Below, one piece after another: positions 12,901 to 27,900 of a DNA stretch of 64,000 bases. Where the stretch lies: positions 901,755 through 965,754 of the forward strand of contig NMRA01000001.1 of assembly GCA_002633005.1 (NCBI GenBank), in the 5' to 3' direction. A program made the translations under genes and the position numbers. Source of the stretch: Phoronis australis. Its lineage: Eukaryota; Phoronida; Phoronidae. The notes beneath the pieces were generated by a model that saw nothing but the letters and a program-made list of their open reading frames with translations, did no database searches and was not told the DNA's origin. Positions within the stretch are counted from its first letter, which is position 1, and every line of letters begins with the position of its first letter.

Positions 12901-15900
12901 CAGTGTACTGATACTAGACTTCATTCACGCAGCCAACACCATCATCGCCAACACGGACATGAAGGAGGTGTGAAAATTAAATCGGTTTTTTACCACAGTG
13001 AGATTAAAAACCGGACGATCTCCGCACAAATAAAAAAGTTCATAATTATTGTTCAGTCAACGTTATTCATGCAGAGCTCAGTGACCCTGAAACTATGGTG
13101 ATGACCAGCTACTGACTGTATTCCCTGTATCTCTCACTTCACTTTATGGATGTTACCTGAGCTGTATGTTGGCACTTGCTGTCCTTTGTAAATATTATCC
13201 TGATGATGTCTAATGAATAGACGAAACGTTGATTGAACATGAACTTTTTTATTTGTGCGACGATCGCCAGGTGCAAAAATGTTACACTAGTCATTTTGCT
13301 CAACACGTAGGTGTCTTGTAGGAAAGGTCAAATGCTCCTTGACAAATACCTTCAATTGTATGTGATACATTGCTGATTGGTAGAAGAAAGTTTGGGAGAA
13401 CTTTGGATGCTGAGGGCTTGCTGAGCTTGCACTACACATAATTAGGAATTGTAGTGTGTTATCAAGTGTTATTGAGCGTTTCAGTGGATGGTCAAAAATG
13501 GCTAACTTTAAAATGTGATAAAATGAATCAGTTTATTAAAGTCATAAATTACACCTGTGATACATCAAATTCAATGATTGTGGTCAGAAATCGATTGAGG
13601 ATAATTTTGTTGCGGATATGTTCAAGTAGTTGTTCAATTTTTTTCTGATGGTGGAAATGTTCTTTTTCCGGTTTTCGAGAAACAAACATGATGTGCAGCA
13701 AGTTATTGGCAAAACAGAGCTGTGGCGTAATTAAGCATAAGGCATTTGAGCTGATTAAGAAATACCTTTCCTATTCTTTAGACTCCTCGTAAAGAGGCCG
13801 TCTCCTTGTTGGGCGCCTATCTCTGCTTCCCCAACCACTTTGGCACAATGCCAGTGCTGCAACCCAATGCAGTTGACCTCAGCCTGATGTCGTGCGCCGA
13901 CACCAAAGACCACATCATCACCATACTATTGAAGGCTGGGAAGAAGGAGCCGTCCAGTCCAGCAAGGTATCAACATTGGTCGTGTTTTCAACAGGGAATG
14001 TTTTTAAAGGAACCCAAGAAGGCTTGTGACACCACTGTTCACTGTATCAAGGCTTAGTTTGGATTATAAAATTAATACTAACATATTTTATGAATTGCGC
14101 CTTAATTTGTATCTACCTGCTGTCGTTCTTCAGTGCACTGTGGTACAGTTGTCAATCTGTAAACATCTGTAAACATCTGTGATATCATAGATAACTTAGG
14201 AACGTGTAAACAATGAGCATACCAGTATTGAAAGCACGGGTCAATTGCAACATACTCTCTGGGACGAGTACGACTAGGCAAAGTGTAACTAATGAATATA
14301 GATTTGACACTTTGTCTACTTCTCTAGGTGTATAGCTCTGTGTAGTCTGGGTATTTATGTGTATGAAGAACTGCTACATAACACTCTACACTGCAAGATG
14401 AAGGAGGCCATCAATGTGCTGTTGGCTAGCTTGAGGGTGAGTGTTGATGGGGATGGATTTTTCACCGCAAGTGCAAGCTAATGTCTTGCGTTCTATGGAA
14501 CTTAGCCCTGTTAGTGGGGTGGTGGGTGGGTTATTGAAACCCTGTAGTGGTGTTAAAACCTGAGGGCATGACGGTTGGAGTAGTTTTGAAATCTTGGAGG
14601 TTTGGTTTGCTTCTGAAACATTGAGTCTGGGTTTTGAAATCCTGAGGCAGAATGACCGACATGGTTTTGATGTTAGCTTACTGAGTGTAGGTTCTAGAAA
14701 CGTTGAAACTGTAGTGGTAGATGGGGTTTTGAATCCTCGAATATGGTATGGTAGGTTTGGTTTGGTAGAATAATGGTGGGCCAACTGGGCTGTTCGATAA
14801 GCTTTTAATATCTTGTTTTAGTGTTATGTACTTCTGTGTCATCTGCGTTATCACCACGACAATATCTTATTTGTTTGTCTTGTCATCTCGTCGAACTCTA
14901 TATATAAAGCACATAACATAACATCACAGTTAACATCAATCTTTATTCAAGGTTAACAGCAATAGAAATACAACGGTAGGCACTGACATGGCCGTGCAGG
15001 TCAACCAAGGAGTTTCACTTATGCCTCACTAAATCACGGAACATCCCATACTAGCTTGCTTGCTTGCTTTCACCTGTCAATTACTAGCTGTGGGGAAGAT
15101 GATGAGTGTATTAGAGAGCCTGAATATGATTAAGGTTATCTTAAGGACCTTAATAAACAATCTCCACTTTAAGTCAAACATCGAAAAACTATGCTTCGTC
15201 AATCATTAAAAGTTCAATATTTTATGAAAGGAGAAAGATCGAGGATTCTGTAATATGCTTTTTACTACTGTGTCTTTATTATTGTCGTGTGACCACATTT
15301 TTAATTCTAATTTTCATGTGCAAGAAACTAAGGCCTGTAAACTTAGGTAGATTCATAGCAAAATAACCCCCCAGCCGATTTAAATTTTTTAAATGAAAAC
15401 TACGTTACGTCCCAAAAATGCTGTTAGGAATTTTAGTTAATTTGGCATAAAACGTGAACTAAGCGAATATGGTTGTTTTGGTATGAATGTACCTTGGTTT
15501 CTTGCACATGAAAATTTGACTTATGAAGTTCAACGTGGTCAAGTGACAATAATGAAGACACAGTAGTAAGAAGCATATTTTAGGATTTTTTAGAATCCTC
15601 GATCTTTCTCCTTTCAGAAAATATATTCATACTTATAATGGTTGACAAAGCATATTTTTTCGAGGTCGTTCATTAAGTCCTACATAACCTTAATATCAGG
15701 ATGTGAATGATCTATCTGAAATTTTTGAACTTCTTTAGAGTGACGTCTTTCCCACTTAATAAGTAGTCTTCTAAATGCCTAAATTTGAAATGTCAAGATT
15801 GCTTCTTTGTTTTTAAAATTCTGAGTCATCAAAAGCTTTGCGCAAAGCATTGTTAAAATGAAGCGCATTGATTTTTCTTGCACTATTGCCTGTGTCAGCT

Positions 15901-18900
15901 CATTGTTGGCAGAGCATTTTTTTGCCTGTGTCGCAAGGATCTCTTTTTGATTCTCAGTGTAGCCTTGACTGTAAAATATTTCATTCACTCACCTAGATGT
16001 ATTTAGTGCCTGGCACTCACTAACAGTTACCGCCCAGTTTCATTCAAATAGTGAAAGGGTCATTAGCTCATTTAGCACAAGTGTTTGTTTTGTTTCGTTT
16101 TAAGCATTCATCAGTATCGCCATGGTTTTGTTGCAGTTTCGAAATAAAGTTAATATTTTGTCAATTTGTTTTAAAGCAGCTGTTTTATGTCACAAATGAA
16201 TTCAATGTTGAGTGAAAGGCCTAGTCACGTGTATTTCTTGTGTTTTGATGCAATTCTTGTTTTGCTTGGAGTTGCATTTTTTTTGAAAGAATTGTTTTAG
16301 TAAATAAATAAACCATGTTCACACACAGCTTTCAGTTATTGTACTGTTTCCATGGTTGAGATGATGGATATTACTTTTGACATGTTGAACAATCATATAA
16401 TTGGTAATTTATTTTAGTGAGAGATTTTACTATAATTTGCACCTTCAAAAAGTACAGTCAGTACTTTGACTAATGATTGTAAGCCAGTTACGGACTCGAC
16501 TGTGCTGTTTGCTGGCAAAATAATTGGATTCTGGTAACGCAGGTGAAGGACTTAGTCGTATCTATAAAGACCATCCTGTAGACTATATGTTCCAGTATGT
16601 GTACAGAGGTCTTTGGTCTTTGTCTAGTTTCTTGAAGTATGGATGTGCTGTGTGAATTGTAAAACAAAGATTTCGTGTTCGTCAGAAACCAATGTGTGTA
16701 TCCATGGCAACCATTGTATGTATCCATGGCTGTAACGACTTGCGCTTGATTCATTACAGTTCAACAAGAAGTCTGTGGCCCAGATCGCCTCAGACATGCT
16801 ACAGCTGCTCTGTGACCTGGCCTCGCAGTTGATGACCCATCATCCAGATCTACCAAAGAAGATCATCGACGTAAGTAACCGCCATTGTGGAAGCATCGAG
16901 CTGGCTCACGTGCACTGATAACGCTAGTCGCTTATAAAACGCGAGCAGCGATACGTCTTAGCTTGTGTCTCATCGTGTGGGTTTTATGCATAATTTACTG
17001 GATGTGAGTGTAATTTTTGCTCTCCAGGTGGCCATCTAGTCACATTCTGTGGTAGGGTTTTGGTCGTTGTGTAAGGTTGTACAGTATTGCCCGGCAGTAG
17101 AGTCTGTGTGCCTAGTTATGGAGTTGCGCCTAATTGCGGAATTTAGGCGAATGCGCCTATATGCGGGACATTTGAGTAAAACTTGCCCCGAGTTAGTATT
17201 GTCTTATGGATCATCATGACTTAAGGTTATCTCAAACCTTATTTAGTGGCCTCCATTCTAACTCGTATATTAAAAATAACTAAGCTTTGTCAACTATTTT
17301 CTGAAAGAAAAAAGGTCAGGGAATACAAAAAATACTTTTGTACCATATTTTTACGTAAAAACCTTTTTTAAGTCAAAATTTCATTTTTAAGAAAGGTACA
17401 TTACATAGCAAAATAACGCCTAGGTCGATTTTAACGAGACGTTTTTTAAATGAAAATTTCACCTGTTACTTCAAAAACACTGTTAGGAATTTCCAATTAA
17501 AAGGTCTTTTCGTTTGGTTTCTATAGCAAATCAACTCGCAAAATGTCAGGTATTTTTTGTAAAAAGTTAAGTCGTATTCATTTTTGTTACATTATGCCAA
17601 AACTAGGCTTTTATATCGAAAGTCCTAACAGCATTTTTGAGATTGATGACTAAATATTAAGTTTGGAAAGTTTCAGCAAAATCCACCGAGCCATTTTCAA
17701 GAACTTGTGTTCCTAAGTTCAAGTAAAGTCAATTTTGCTGAAGCCGAGAAAGTGCCGATTAAACTGGGACGAGTGAAAATCTCAAAGTCTTCGGTTAGAT
17801 ATTTGGTGAAAACTTTTTTTCGGTACACATAACCAATACAAGCCTTAAGTATGTTAGGTATTTCAACATTCACTTGCAATGTCAACTGATTTTGCATTAA
17901 GTAATTAACTTAATTATTAGTAAAATGTACCGTAGCCTATACACGTCATGTGGTAGGAGACTGATACGGAACCAAGTAAGAAATGGATAACAAAAATCGA
18001 ATCGGTGGTTAAAGCATGTCGTTAGCGTGAGATCGAAACATCGAAATGTCAATTTATTAATTGAATGAAGGAATTAGGGTGAAGATTTATCTCTTTTCAC
18101 AAGCTGCTGTGTTCATGTCCACAGAGGCCTGAGGCGACTCGTAGCATTCGTTTTCAACGCCAATTGTCGTATGCATGTAGACCCACAAGTTCCTTAGGAT
18201 CAAAACAACGTTTTGTCTTTGTTTTCCCGTGCACCATTCTATCATAAGTACACCTCGTTGACTCAATGTCATGGCGTCTTTGTTAATGAAAGGACTGAGG
18301 GTATACGAAGATGTTCTGTACCTGGCGGGAGATTCTATTTGATGATGGAAAGCCCTTTAACCTTTGACCTCGGATAAGTTGTAAACAAATATCTACACGG
18401 TTGCGCGGTTCCAAGGTGGTTCTGCTAATCTTTTTTTCTCGCCACACGATATACATTTTGTATTTAAACTTCACCGAGAATGAAGATAAGGTTTTTTGCT
18501 AGACACGTGAAATATTGTAAAAATGGCCAATTTTTGTGAATAAGGTTTGAGATATCCTTAAGGCTTTCTTAAAAATAAACCTCTGGGTTTTAAAACTATA
18601 ATAGCTTTTTAATATTTAACTTTTTCTGACCATATCATTTCACCCACAGAGTGCCACTGACTCCGCACGCTCTTTGAAATAAAACTGTTCGATTTATAGT
18701 TTATTTTTTTGAAAAAATGAAGTTGCACCCATAATGGGAGAACTGCTTGCACCTGACGACTGAACTTCCTTGGCATTTGTGCCTTTATAAGAAAATACCA
18801 CATTGTTCTGTATATTGGCGCATGCGCTTATTTTTTGGTTATATGGTAAGTAAGGTTGGTTGGTGATTGGTGAAAAACTATTGACATGTTGCCTAATAGC

Positions 18901-21900
18901 TTTACATAAGTTTGCACAATCCTGCTTGAGCACTTCCTTTTTGTCATCATATGTACAATTTCGTTATATTGTGGCTAGGGGAAAGCAGGGAGTCTCACGA
19001 TAGGCAAATAAAGTAGTACATGAACAAGATAAAAGTAATTATGGTACTTCTGTTGCAGATTATTGTCACAGCAATAATGTCATTGCTGCCGTGTGGCGAG
19101 ACAGGCTACTCAGAAGACAATCGCAAGGTATGACCTCGTTGTTCTATGGTGTGCAGTTTTTAACTTAGTAGTTGATTTTTCTGAATTGAGATGTGTTTTG
19201 AGGAAATTTGTAGAAGTGAAATTATTTTTGAATATTGAAGCTTTCGTTTAGTGTACAACGTGCTACAGTACAAGACAAAAGTAATCCGACACAATACGGT
19301 TGTTTTTGTAGCACAACGGCTAATTCTGTTACCAGCGAAAAGTTGTGGTTATAACTAGTAGGTCAGCTCTGATGGTGTACTCTGCTTCTGTCCAGCCATC
19401 ATAACTAGGAATTACTGACTTGACTTGTACTGTATGTGGAACCAATGATTTTCTTTCCTTGCACTGGTGAAAGTTGTTTAAGAAAGTTTTTGCTACAGCT
19501 ATAGAGGAAAAACATTGATGGAGTTTATTAGACATTTATTCGTGACTTTCTGAATGATGAAAATTCATTGTGCAAGGCATTGTTTTTCACTTAATTGAAT
19601 AGGTTTTTGGCTAGGTTGTTGGACAATTGTCTGCTGTATTTCTTTCACCCGATCAATCCATGTATTTTCTCACATCAGCGTTTACTATGATGTCTATTTT
19701 GAAACGTCTCGTTGTTTTCCTCGTCAGCTGGTGGTGTCCATGTTCTTCTGTCTCGTCTCTTGGTGTATGAGTGTCCCAGCCAATGTACTTTTTGAGGAGA
19801 ACTGGGCGACATGTCTACTGCAGCGTGTGTTCAGGGTGAGTATATGTCAGTAACTACTTAAAGTTCACGTCTCCTGGTGTACGAGTGTCCCAACTGAATG
19901 AGGAGAACTGGGCGGCCTGTCTACTGCAGCGCGTGTTCAGGTGTTTTTTTGTCAGTAACTTTGGTTTCTTCTAATTGGTACACACCTGTGGCGGAACAGG
20001 CAAATTTTCGACAAGATTTACCAAAATGATACTAGCTTTACTTAATTATTTGAAAACTAGAGCTAGACACATGATGAAATTTTGAACATTTAGCAATACA
20101 GTGAGCGTTTGAAAAACTGTAAAGTAACATTTTTTCAAATTTAAGGAACTTTTTACAGTACTTTAATTTCTTATTACTTTGTTTTATTTACAAAACATTT
20201 ACTGATGGACATTATCAGACTGAAACAATTCTCAGCTGCATGGATGAGGTAAAGTCTTGTCAATTGACTTTTGGCATCAAAAATAAGATTCTAATGGATT
20301 TTTGGCATCAAGGCTATATTTTGTTACAGTATGTCAGACTCTGTTTTAATTTTGATGACTGTTTCTGCTATTCATTTCCTTCTTTGTGTTACCCAGGTGC
20401 TCAGTCTGGCCGTTCTTGGCACTAGTGGGTCTGGAGTACATGCCAAGACCAGTGCTGCCCTCTCTGCTGAACTCTACAACAAAGCGTTGGACCTGGACAG
20501 TGATGACATGTCGAGCCCTCCAGCATCACCAAAGAAAACTAGGGATGTGACAGGCGACGGAGACATCGACGAGGCGACGGAGTCCCGTCAGCTTGGTTTT
20601 GAAGTACCTCAACGAGACAATGACTCGATAAAGTTGGCTGCTCAGGCAGTGAGTGATTCATTATTAGATGATTTGTCTCAAGTTTTAAGTGATTGTGAAT
20701 GCTGTCATAGCATCGGCTGAGTTCAACAACTGTAACCTGATGCATGGCATGATGCCATTGCAGCAATCAAGTGGATAATTTTCATGAAATGGCACCCTGG
20801 CTTCTTTGGAAAGCGGTTTTTGTGTGCATACTCTCAGGAAAAACAGGATGTTGGGGTGCTTTGGCAAATTTTTAGCCTTAATTGATTTTTTTTACTACTG
20901 AGCATTGCTTACAAATAGTAACGTGGATGGGATCAAAGAGTGAACACAACGAGTTATTATGGACCCACTTATTTATATGTGGTCACATATTGCCGTCATC
21001 TCTGTCTGGGCGTCCTGTGTCCGGCGTCCACAGCTGTATCTCCTAAACCCCCTCACAGGATCTTGATGAGATTTGGCAGATGTGTTCCTATGAAACTGGT
21101 GACGAATGACGACGAATTTCGGATCTATCTGACTGTCTGTGTACCCCCTGGTGGCAAATTTAGTTTTTTACGTTTACCTCTGTATCTTCAGAGGTCCTCT
21201 GTGGATTTTCATAAAATTTGGCGGTTAGGCACCTATTAGTGAGATGATGCTATCCTCCCGTTTTCAGATGGATTCAAGGTACTTTGCGCTACCTAGTGGC
21301 CATTTTCACTGTTTTTGAAAATTGGCATAATTATGTTTTAGTGTCAAGAGTGTGGCTGATGTTGATTTTCCGACGACTTTGACTGCTGTGGCGCCTCCTA
21401 GTGGCAGTTTTTGTTTGTTTTTGCACCTATGGCTATATCTCCTAAATGCTCTACAGGATCTTTACTGAATTTTGCTTGTGTATTTATTTGAAGTTGACGA
21501 CAGAGGACGATGACTTTCGGATGGATCGGACTACCAGTAGGCCCCCCAGTGGCAATTTTATTTTTTTCTGTTTACCTCTGTATCTTCAAAGTCCACAATA
21601 GATTTTTCATTAAATTTGGCAGATGGGCACCTATTATTGAGGTGACGCTATCTTCCAGTTTTCAGTTGAATTCAAGGTTTTTTGCACCACCTAGTGGCCA
21701 TTTTTACTGTTTTCAAGTTTGTTTTTTGGCATCTGCCCCTCTGTCAACCAAACCTCTTAAAGGGTGATTGTGGAAATTGGCATGTATGTTCCTAATATGA
21801 AGAGGAGGGCTGACGATGATTTTCCGATGACCACGACTACTGTGGCCCCTCCTAGTGGCAGTTTTTTTACGCCCGTGGCTGCATCTCCTAAACCCTCTGC

Positions 21901-24900
21901 AGGATCTTCATTAAATTTAGCAAGTTTACTAATTTTTATTAGCTTTGACCAGAACTACAAAATGACAAAATTCATTGTCTGTAATTTTATAGCAAGCCAT
22001 CAATTCTTGCCATTGACTGCCCGCCGTTTGCTGAAAACAAGGCCAGTGACTTCATCAGTTAAATACCCTTTAAAATTCTCTGACTGCCATTTATTGAGTG
22101 GGATTTAGCTCTGCCAGAAAAACACTGTGCTGCCTTAGCAGGGTTGTGAATTTGAATCCTGACTTTTATCTCCGTTGAGGTTGTTTTAAGTAACGCAGAA
22201 ACAGTACTGTTACAGTTGTAGACAAAAGTTTTGCGCTGACCCAAATTTTGCAATTTTCTCCAATTTAGGCACTGTGTCACCTGGTGAACCACTTGGGTCA
22301 GTTCCCTCTGGGCACATGCGCTGCCCAGTTTCTGACCGAGATCCAAGAACACCATGACCTCGATCACCTCTTCTTGGATGAGCTACTTCCCGACATCTTC
22401 AACTCACCCTCAGTCCAATTCTTTGTACTTAATAACCAGCTGCTAATCTCTTTTGTGGAAATTCCTCACTTGGTAAGTGATGGGAAATGCGTTGAAATTG
22501 TTTCATCATTCGTTGACGTTAAATAATGGACTCAATAATTATGTTGAAGTAATTTTTTGAAATTCATTGATTTTTAAGTTTATAGCAAGTGTCTGATATT
22601 GTTAACCACGATTTTGTAGCTTCAGCAGCACTCGACAATTAGCTAAATGTCAAAGTGCATTTGGTGACCACGCCAAAACCCCAGGTCACCAAACAAAATC
22701 TGAGGTCGCCAAACTAAGTGAACTGAAAGATCTCTGGTGTCAAAATGAATTCTGAGGGCTCCTATCCAGTGTCAAAATGTAACTATTTAAAGTTTGAAAG
22801 TCAACACGATCTTTGAAACAAATCTCGAGGGTATCATTTTCTGACATAGATACTTGCAGTGGCCAGACACTATCTGAGGTCAAGCGCTGTTCAGCAAACA
22901 CCACGTAATGTGCTCTTTTGAAATCTTTCAGTTATTCAATGATTTTGAAGAAACTAATGTTTTTTTCTTGATTTATTGAGGCAGTTCTGTCAAATCTACT
23001 CCACTTTCTCTTAACAAAATGTTGATGTACAAAAGAATATCAAAAATGAAATGTTTGTGCTGCATGTGAATTAATGGTTTGTTATGGCATGTTGCTATAT
23101 TGCATCCCACTGCTTTCAGCACGAGGAGGAAAATTGTCCGTCTGCTGGACTGACCACAGCCAAGTCCGTGTGCCGGGTTATTATACGCGATGTTGGAGGC
23201 AAGCACAGCTGGGACAGTGCCATATTATATGGGCCACCACGGTGCAGGGCAGGCTCCTACCCCCAGGGTGAGTGATGGAGTTGGGGCGTGGTGGTCGTAG
23301 GTTGACTGCATGGCTTTTTATTAGGTCCAGTTACTTTTTTACTGGTCTCACAGGATTAAGATTAGAACGCAAGCGTAATTTAGTGGTAATGGCATAATTA
23401 ACGGCACTTAGAATCTAATTTTATGTTTCTCTGTGAATAATGGAATAAAGAAAGGGAAAAACGTGGAGTGAATGATGTCTTTAGTGAGTGATGTTCACGA
23501 ACATTTCGGTAAATTATTAGTAATACGTTTTTGATGTTTTCATAATCTTTAGTGCTAGAATTTTTTTTGGATGTGCAAATTAAAGTGTATACACAATTTT
23601 CTGTTCAGCCGCAAAGAAACAACAATCGGTTATCATGCCACTGCTTTTGGATATTTTGATTTTTGTTTATATTCAAAAATATAATATTTTCATCTAAGAA
23701 ATCACTTATTGGAATTAAAAAACATTCCAAAGCTTCATATTTACAATAAGGATCCTTTACTTTAAGTCTAGGAATGTCTTTTGCATGATTTAACAGAACT
23801 TACCGAATGACATCTTTTGCATGGACAATTTGACCCGAGCACTTCTCTCTAAGTCCGTTTTCTCCACAAACTCTTGCTGGGTTTGGTCATAAATCCATTG
23901 TTTGTACTGGTGGCATGATTATTATCTAGGTGAATATTGCGTCTTGCATTTATGTCTGTCATCCTTGCAGTTTGGCTGGACAAGCTGCGTCGAGGTAAGA
24001 CCGATGTAGTCGCACTTTGTTTTTCTCTATACCAGGACAGAGTTTTGTAGACGCAAGAATCTTGCTGAGGAAGCTAGTGTGATCATGCGCTTGGCTTGGA
24101 CACAATGCGATATCTCGTGTGTTTGTGTGTTGCGATATCTCGTGTGTTTGTGTGTTTTTGCAAGATTCTCGCCTCTACAGATCGCACGCCTGATCTTTGT
24201 GTGCCCTAAGTTTGACTTCTCTCAGGACTCGGTGTCCATCATCTTTGTGGTCGCGAGTGACTACTTGGGCGTGTGAGTGTGTGCTTCAGTTCACTTGCGA
24301 GTGAGCAATATTTCCCTGCCTATCTTCCATGTCTTTACTCCCTTAGATGTCCTGCTTATCTCCTTGTTTTGTGTATCATGAGTTCCTTCTAGGCACTTAC
24401 TCTTCCTTGAAACCAGTCATCTTAGTTCTGTCATGGGAAGCTTGGTTTTCTCTTTTGTTCTCTGGATTACAGAAAATGTTGGTGTGTTTTTAAGTGTATT
24501 TCTTTTTGCTTCATTGCAGCTGTGTGGAACAGCCATAGGTGGAAATGCTTCAGCTCCCTTTTTCTTGTTGATCATTCTGTTTTTTATAAAAAATATAAGG
24601 TACTGACACTAATTGCCTTTATGCATTTGGTCTGTCTAGCCAATGAAACGTAGTTTTTCAACCAGTTAACTTTTTCTGGTGTCTTTCAACTCGTTTTCAG
24701 TTTGTGAAGTGCCAAAAATCTTTTCTTATAACACTTTTCTACACCTTCACTAAAATTTTCGATTTAGAATAGTATGGTTGTAGCCACTTCTTCAGCACAA
24801 GCCAAAAGTATTCAGTCAAATGGACCTGGAATTCCCGTCATGACGGCTGGGCAAAGGCTGGATTCATAATGGCCGAGTACGAGGGAGAGTTAATATGAAA

Positions 24901-27900
24901 GTTACAAAAGTGATTTAGCGATTCTGCAATTTCAATTTTTGCTCCGTAATAGCTATAACCAGCCATTTCTGCTGCTAACAGAATTAACCGTGTTGACGGA
25001 GAATGCCGTTTCGTCTGATTACTTTGTACTTTTGTCTTGAAATTTATTAAATGAGGGCTGTATTTTGAGACTGGTTGTGTCTCATCGTCAAGCAGAAGTA
25101 GAATTAAATTGGGCTAACGATTACCACTACAGGTGTAACAGGTGACTATCTTCCTAAACACCCAGGGTGCAAGCCAGTGGTTATATGCATACTACATGGC
25201 ACAATGTGAAGTACTAGCAAGATAGGGCCAACAAGTAGCGCTCCCCTGTGAGCTCCTTGTTCAACACAGGAAACAGGATTGTAAATAATGGCGACTTAAC
25301 ATTGCGTAAATTATGCAAAATCATGTTGCATTCTCCTGCAAACTGACTTCATTAAATTCAATGACCGTAGAAGCATGCTGGAACACTGAAATGGAGCTGC
25401 AGCGCTTGGAAAGGAAGTTATTAGCAAAATTAGAATTTTGAATAATGGTGGTCTTAATTTGCATATTTAAAATTGATCAGGGTTATCAAGATTGCCAGCT
25501 AGCTAAAATGTTTCAGGAGGGTGACCTTGAAATGAATTACACAAAAAACAAACATTTCTTGGCTACTGCTGGACTATCTTGTCAAATGTTTCAAGGACAA
25601 ATCTGTCGACATTCGTGTGTTCTTATGTCACGGGGTTTGTTATGTGCGGTTAATATTCTTTACCTTCCTGTTGAACTGGAGTGGACTGGTGAGTAACATC
25701 ACTTTTGACGTGATGTAGGTTGTGATGGACGCCCTCTGTGGTGGATCACTGAACTAGTGAGGTGTGGCCTTGTCCAGGTGATATTGGCCACAGTCCCTGT
25801 TCACGCAGGCGCCATCTTTAACTTTTTACTTGTGCATGTGTTCTGATATATTACGGAAAAATTCTCCAGTTTGGGATAGTGAAAGAATATTTTGTTCAAG
25901 ATCAGAACTTGTACCGAATTGTAGAAATGGGCAATATTAGCAGTTCCAAATTCAAGAATTATGATCAATGACGACATTCGTATTGATGTTACACAAAGTG
26001 ACATTACGAGGACACATGGAAAAGTTGTGTCGGCAGCTATATTTGATGATTTCACGAACTGCCAAGTCTGTTTTTAGACAGTGTCGAGACACAGACGCAG
26101 TGTCCGAAATCTGAGAAAAATGTTGAACGTCAAAATTGGCTGTGTCGTAATCCTCAGTATCCAGAAGGTTCAATGTTCCAAGTTTTAGAGACCGTCTCAA
26201 ACTGGAGAATTTCTACCCTAGTATTCCTTCAAGTGTCCTAAGGACTTCCTCATGCATTTTCACTTCTGTAATGAAATTATTGCCCAGTTTGAAATTATTT
26301 GAAATAAAACTGTCAAACTGACACCATTTAAAATTATTTCATTGCAAGATTTGTGATTCTTTCCATTCAGAAAGCGAATCACACGCTTCACTTGTATTGA
26401 ATAAGTGATAAGAAATTTAATCTTTTGGCTGCGCCCTGTTTTGCAGAACCCCAGCAAATCACGGAATTGATTTTAGAAGACTCCGTGGACAGGAAGCGGA
26501 AAAGTTCATCCAGCTCTCTGGACACTTTGAGCGTCCGCAGTCAGAAGATCCGGCAGGCCACTGAACTTCCTGTGTTTGAAAACACAGAATACGGAGATGA
26601 TAATCTCAAAGATGTATGTAGACTAAATAGTCTTGTTTCCTCATTCTAAGGTTATTGAGTGCTAGCTTAGGTTAGTCCACTTTTACTTGTAGTCTATTGT
26701 TATCCCGTTCATAGTTCAGAGACCCTTTTTCCAGGACTTCATTTGTCAATGACTTGATATTTCTGAAAAGTAATTAAATCTCACTTTGAGCAAAAGTGCA
26801 AAGTCCATGAGAATGCTCACATAACTGCTTAGTGTTGAGATAATTTCCGGTAAATTATTTCTAGAGAATGATGTGCTCATGAGTGCTTGGTTACACATTT
26901 TTTTCTGTAATTGTGAAGTGGGGGAGTAAGGTCAAAAATCTGTCCTGAGTCTTAAAGTCACTTTCACGAAGCAGATCCTAGGATTACAGTTTGTTTCCAT
27001 TACTTTAGCTGCTGGTTTACATTGGTACCACAAGTCCCGAGTGTATGCTGACTGCTGGCGAACCTCTCAACATTCCGGCCAGTCCTCCCTCGGAGATGAC
27101 TTTGCAGGTAGAGGTCGCTACCGTTGGCCTCGTCGTTCAGCAGCAGGAGACTGAACAAGAACACTTCGGGGAGCACACCAACGATACAGAGTGAGTGACC
27201 TCCAAAAAGACACCATTTTTATAGTCTCGAAATGAAATGACACGCTATGAACTTGGACAGTAGGTGTAGCCTGGCAACTGTGAAAATTTATAGTACTGTG
27301 TTATCTATCATCGAAGCGTTCTTTATTTTGTGACCCTGAAATAACTTGTCCAAACCATGGTGCCCTGTCCAGTTTTTGACAGTGTTGATACGGCCATACA
27401 ACGCTGGTGTCATTGAAGGTTTACCGACTATGGAGACAAACATTTAGTCTCTGTTTAATAAACAACTACCTTGTTCCTTTTTTTGCATTTACTGAAAACT
27501 TTCTTTTCTAAACAGATAACGATTGTTTTCAGAATGTCTGCCAAGAGACACCTGCCGCCGGTGAACTTTGAACCTTCATCACCGTTCCAAATGTGCCGCC
27601 TGCTGCTGGATCAGCTGGGTCTGATGTCATGGGTCAAGCGACCTCACTTTGAAGTGATGAGGAAAAGCGACAAGTTATTGCGAGAGCTGAAGAATCTAGA
27701 CAATCAAAGATGGTATTGTGTTGGGCGTCGTTTAGATTTTATCACTGTTTTCGCAAATTTACAACTGTTACATTTATTGTAGTTGACATTCGCGTGTTCA
27801 AATTTATGAGGAATTGAAATAATCTGCGCGATGGTGAAAACATCTGGATAAATCCCGGAGCCAGGGTTTAATCTTTTTACTTGAAATTAAACTTGGAATT

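Noticed and set aside
13195-13275. Functional hammerhead ribozyme
   Set aside because: The conserved core is present, but stem I cannot be formed with the flanking sequence.
20640-20720. Readthrough of exon 22 to a stop at 20718
   Set aside because: A strong gtgagt donor at 20649 and the human-like junction [14 protein letters not shown] show the exon ends earlier.
24180-24272. Exon-like stretch after gcctctacag encoding [20 protein letters not shown]
   Set aside because: The neighbouring RALGAPA exons meet in phase 1. In that phase this stretch hits TAA after nine codons, and the frame without stops is not compatible.
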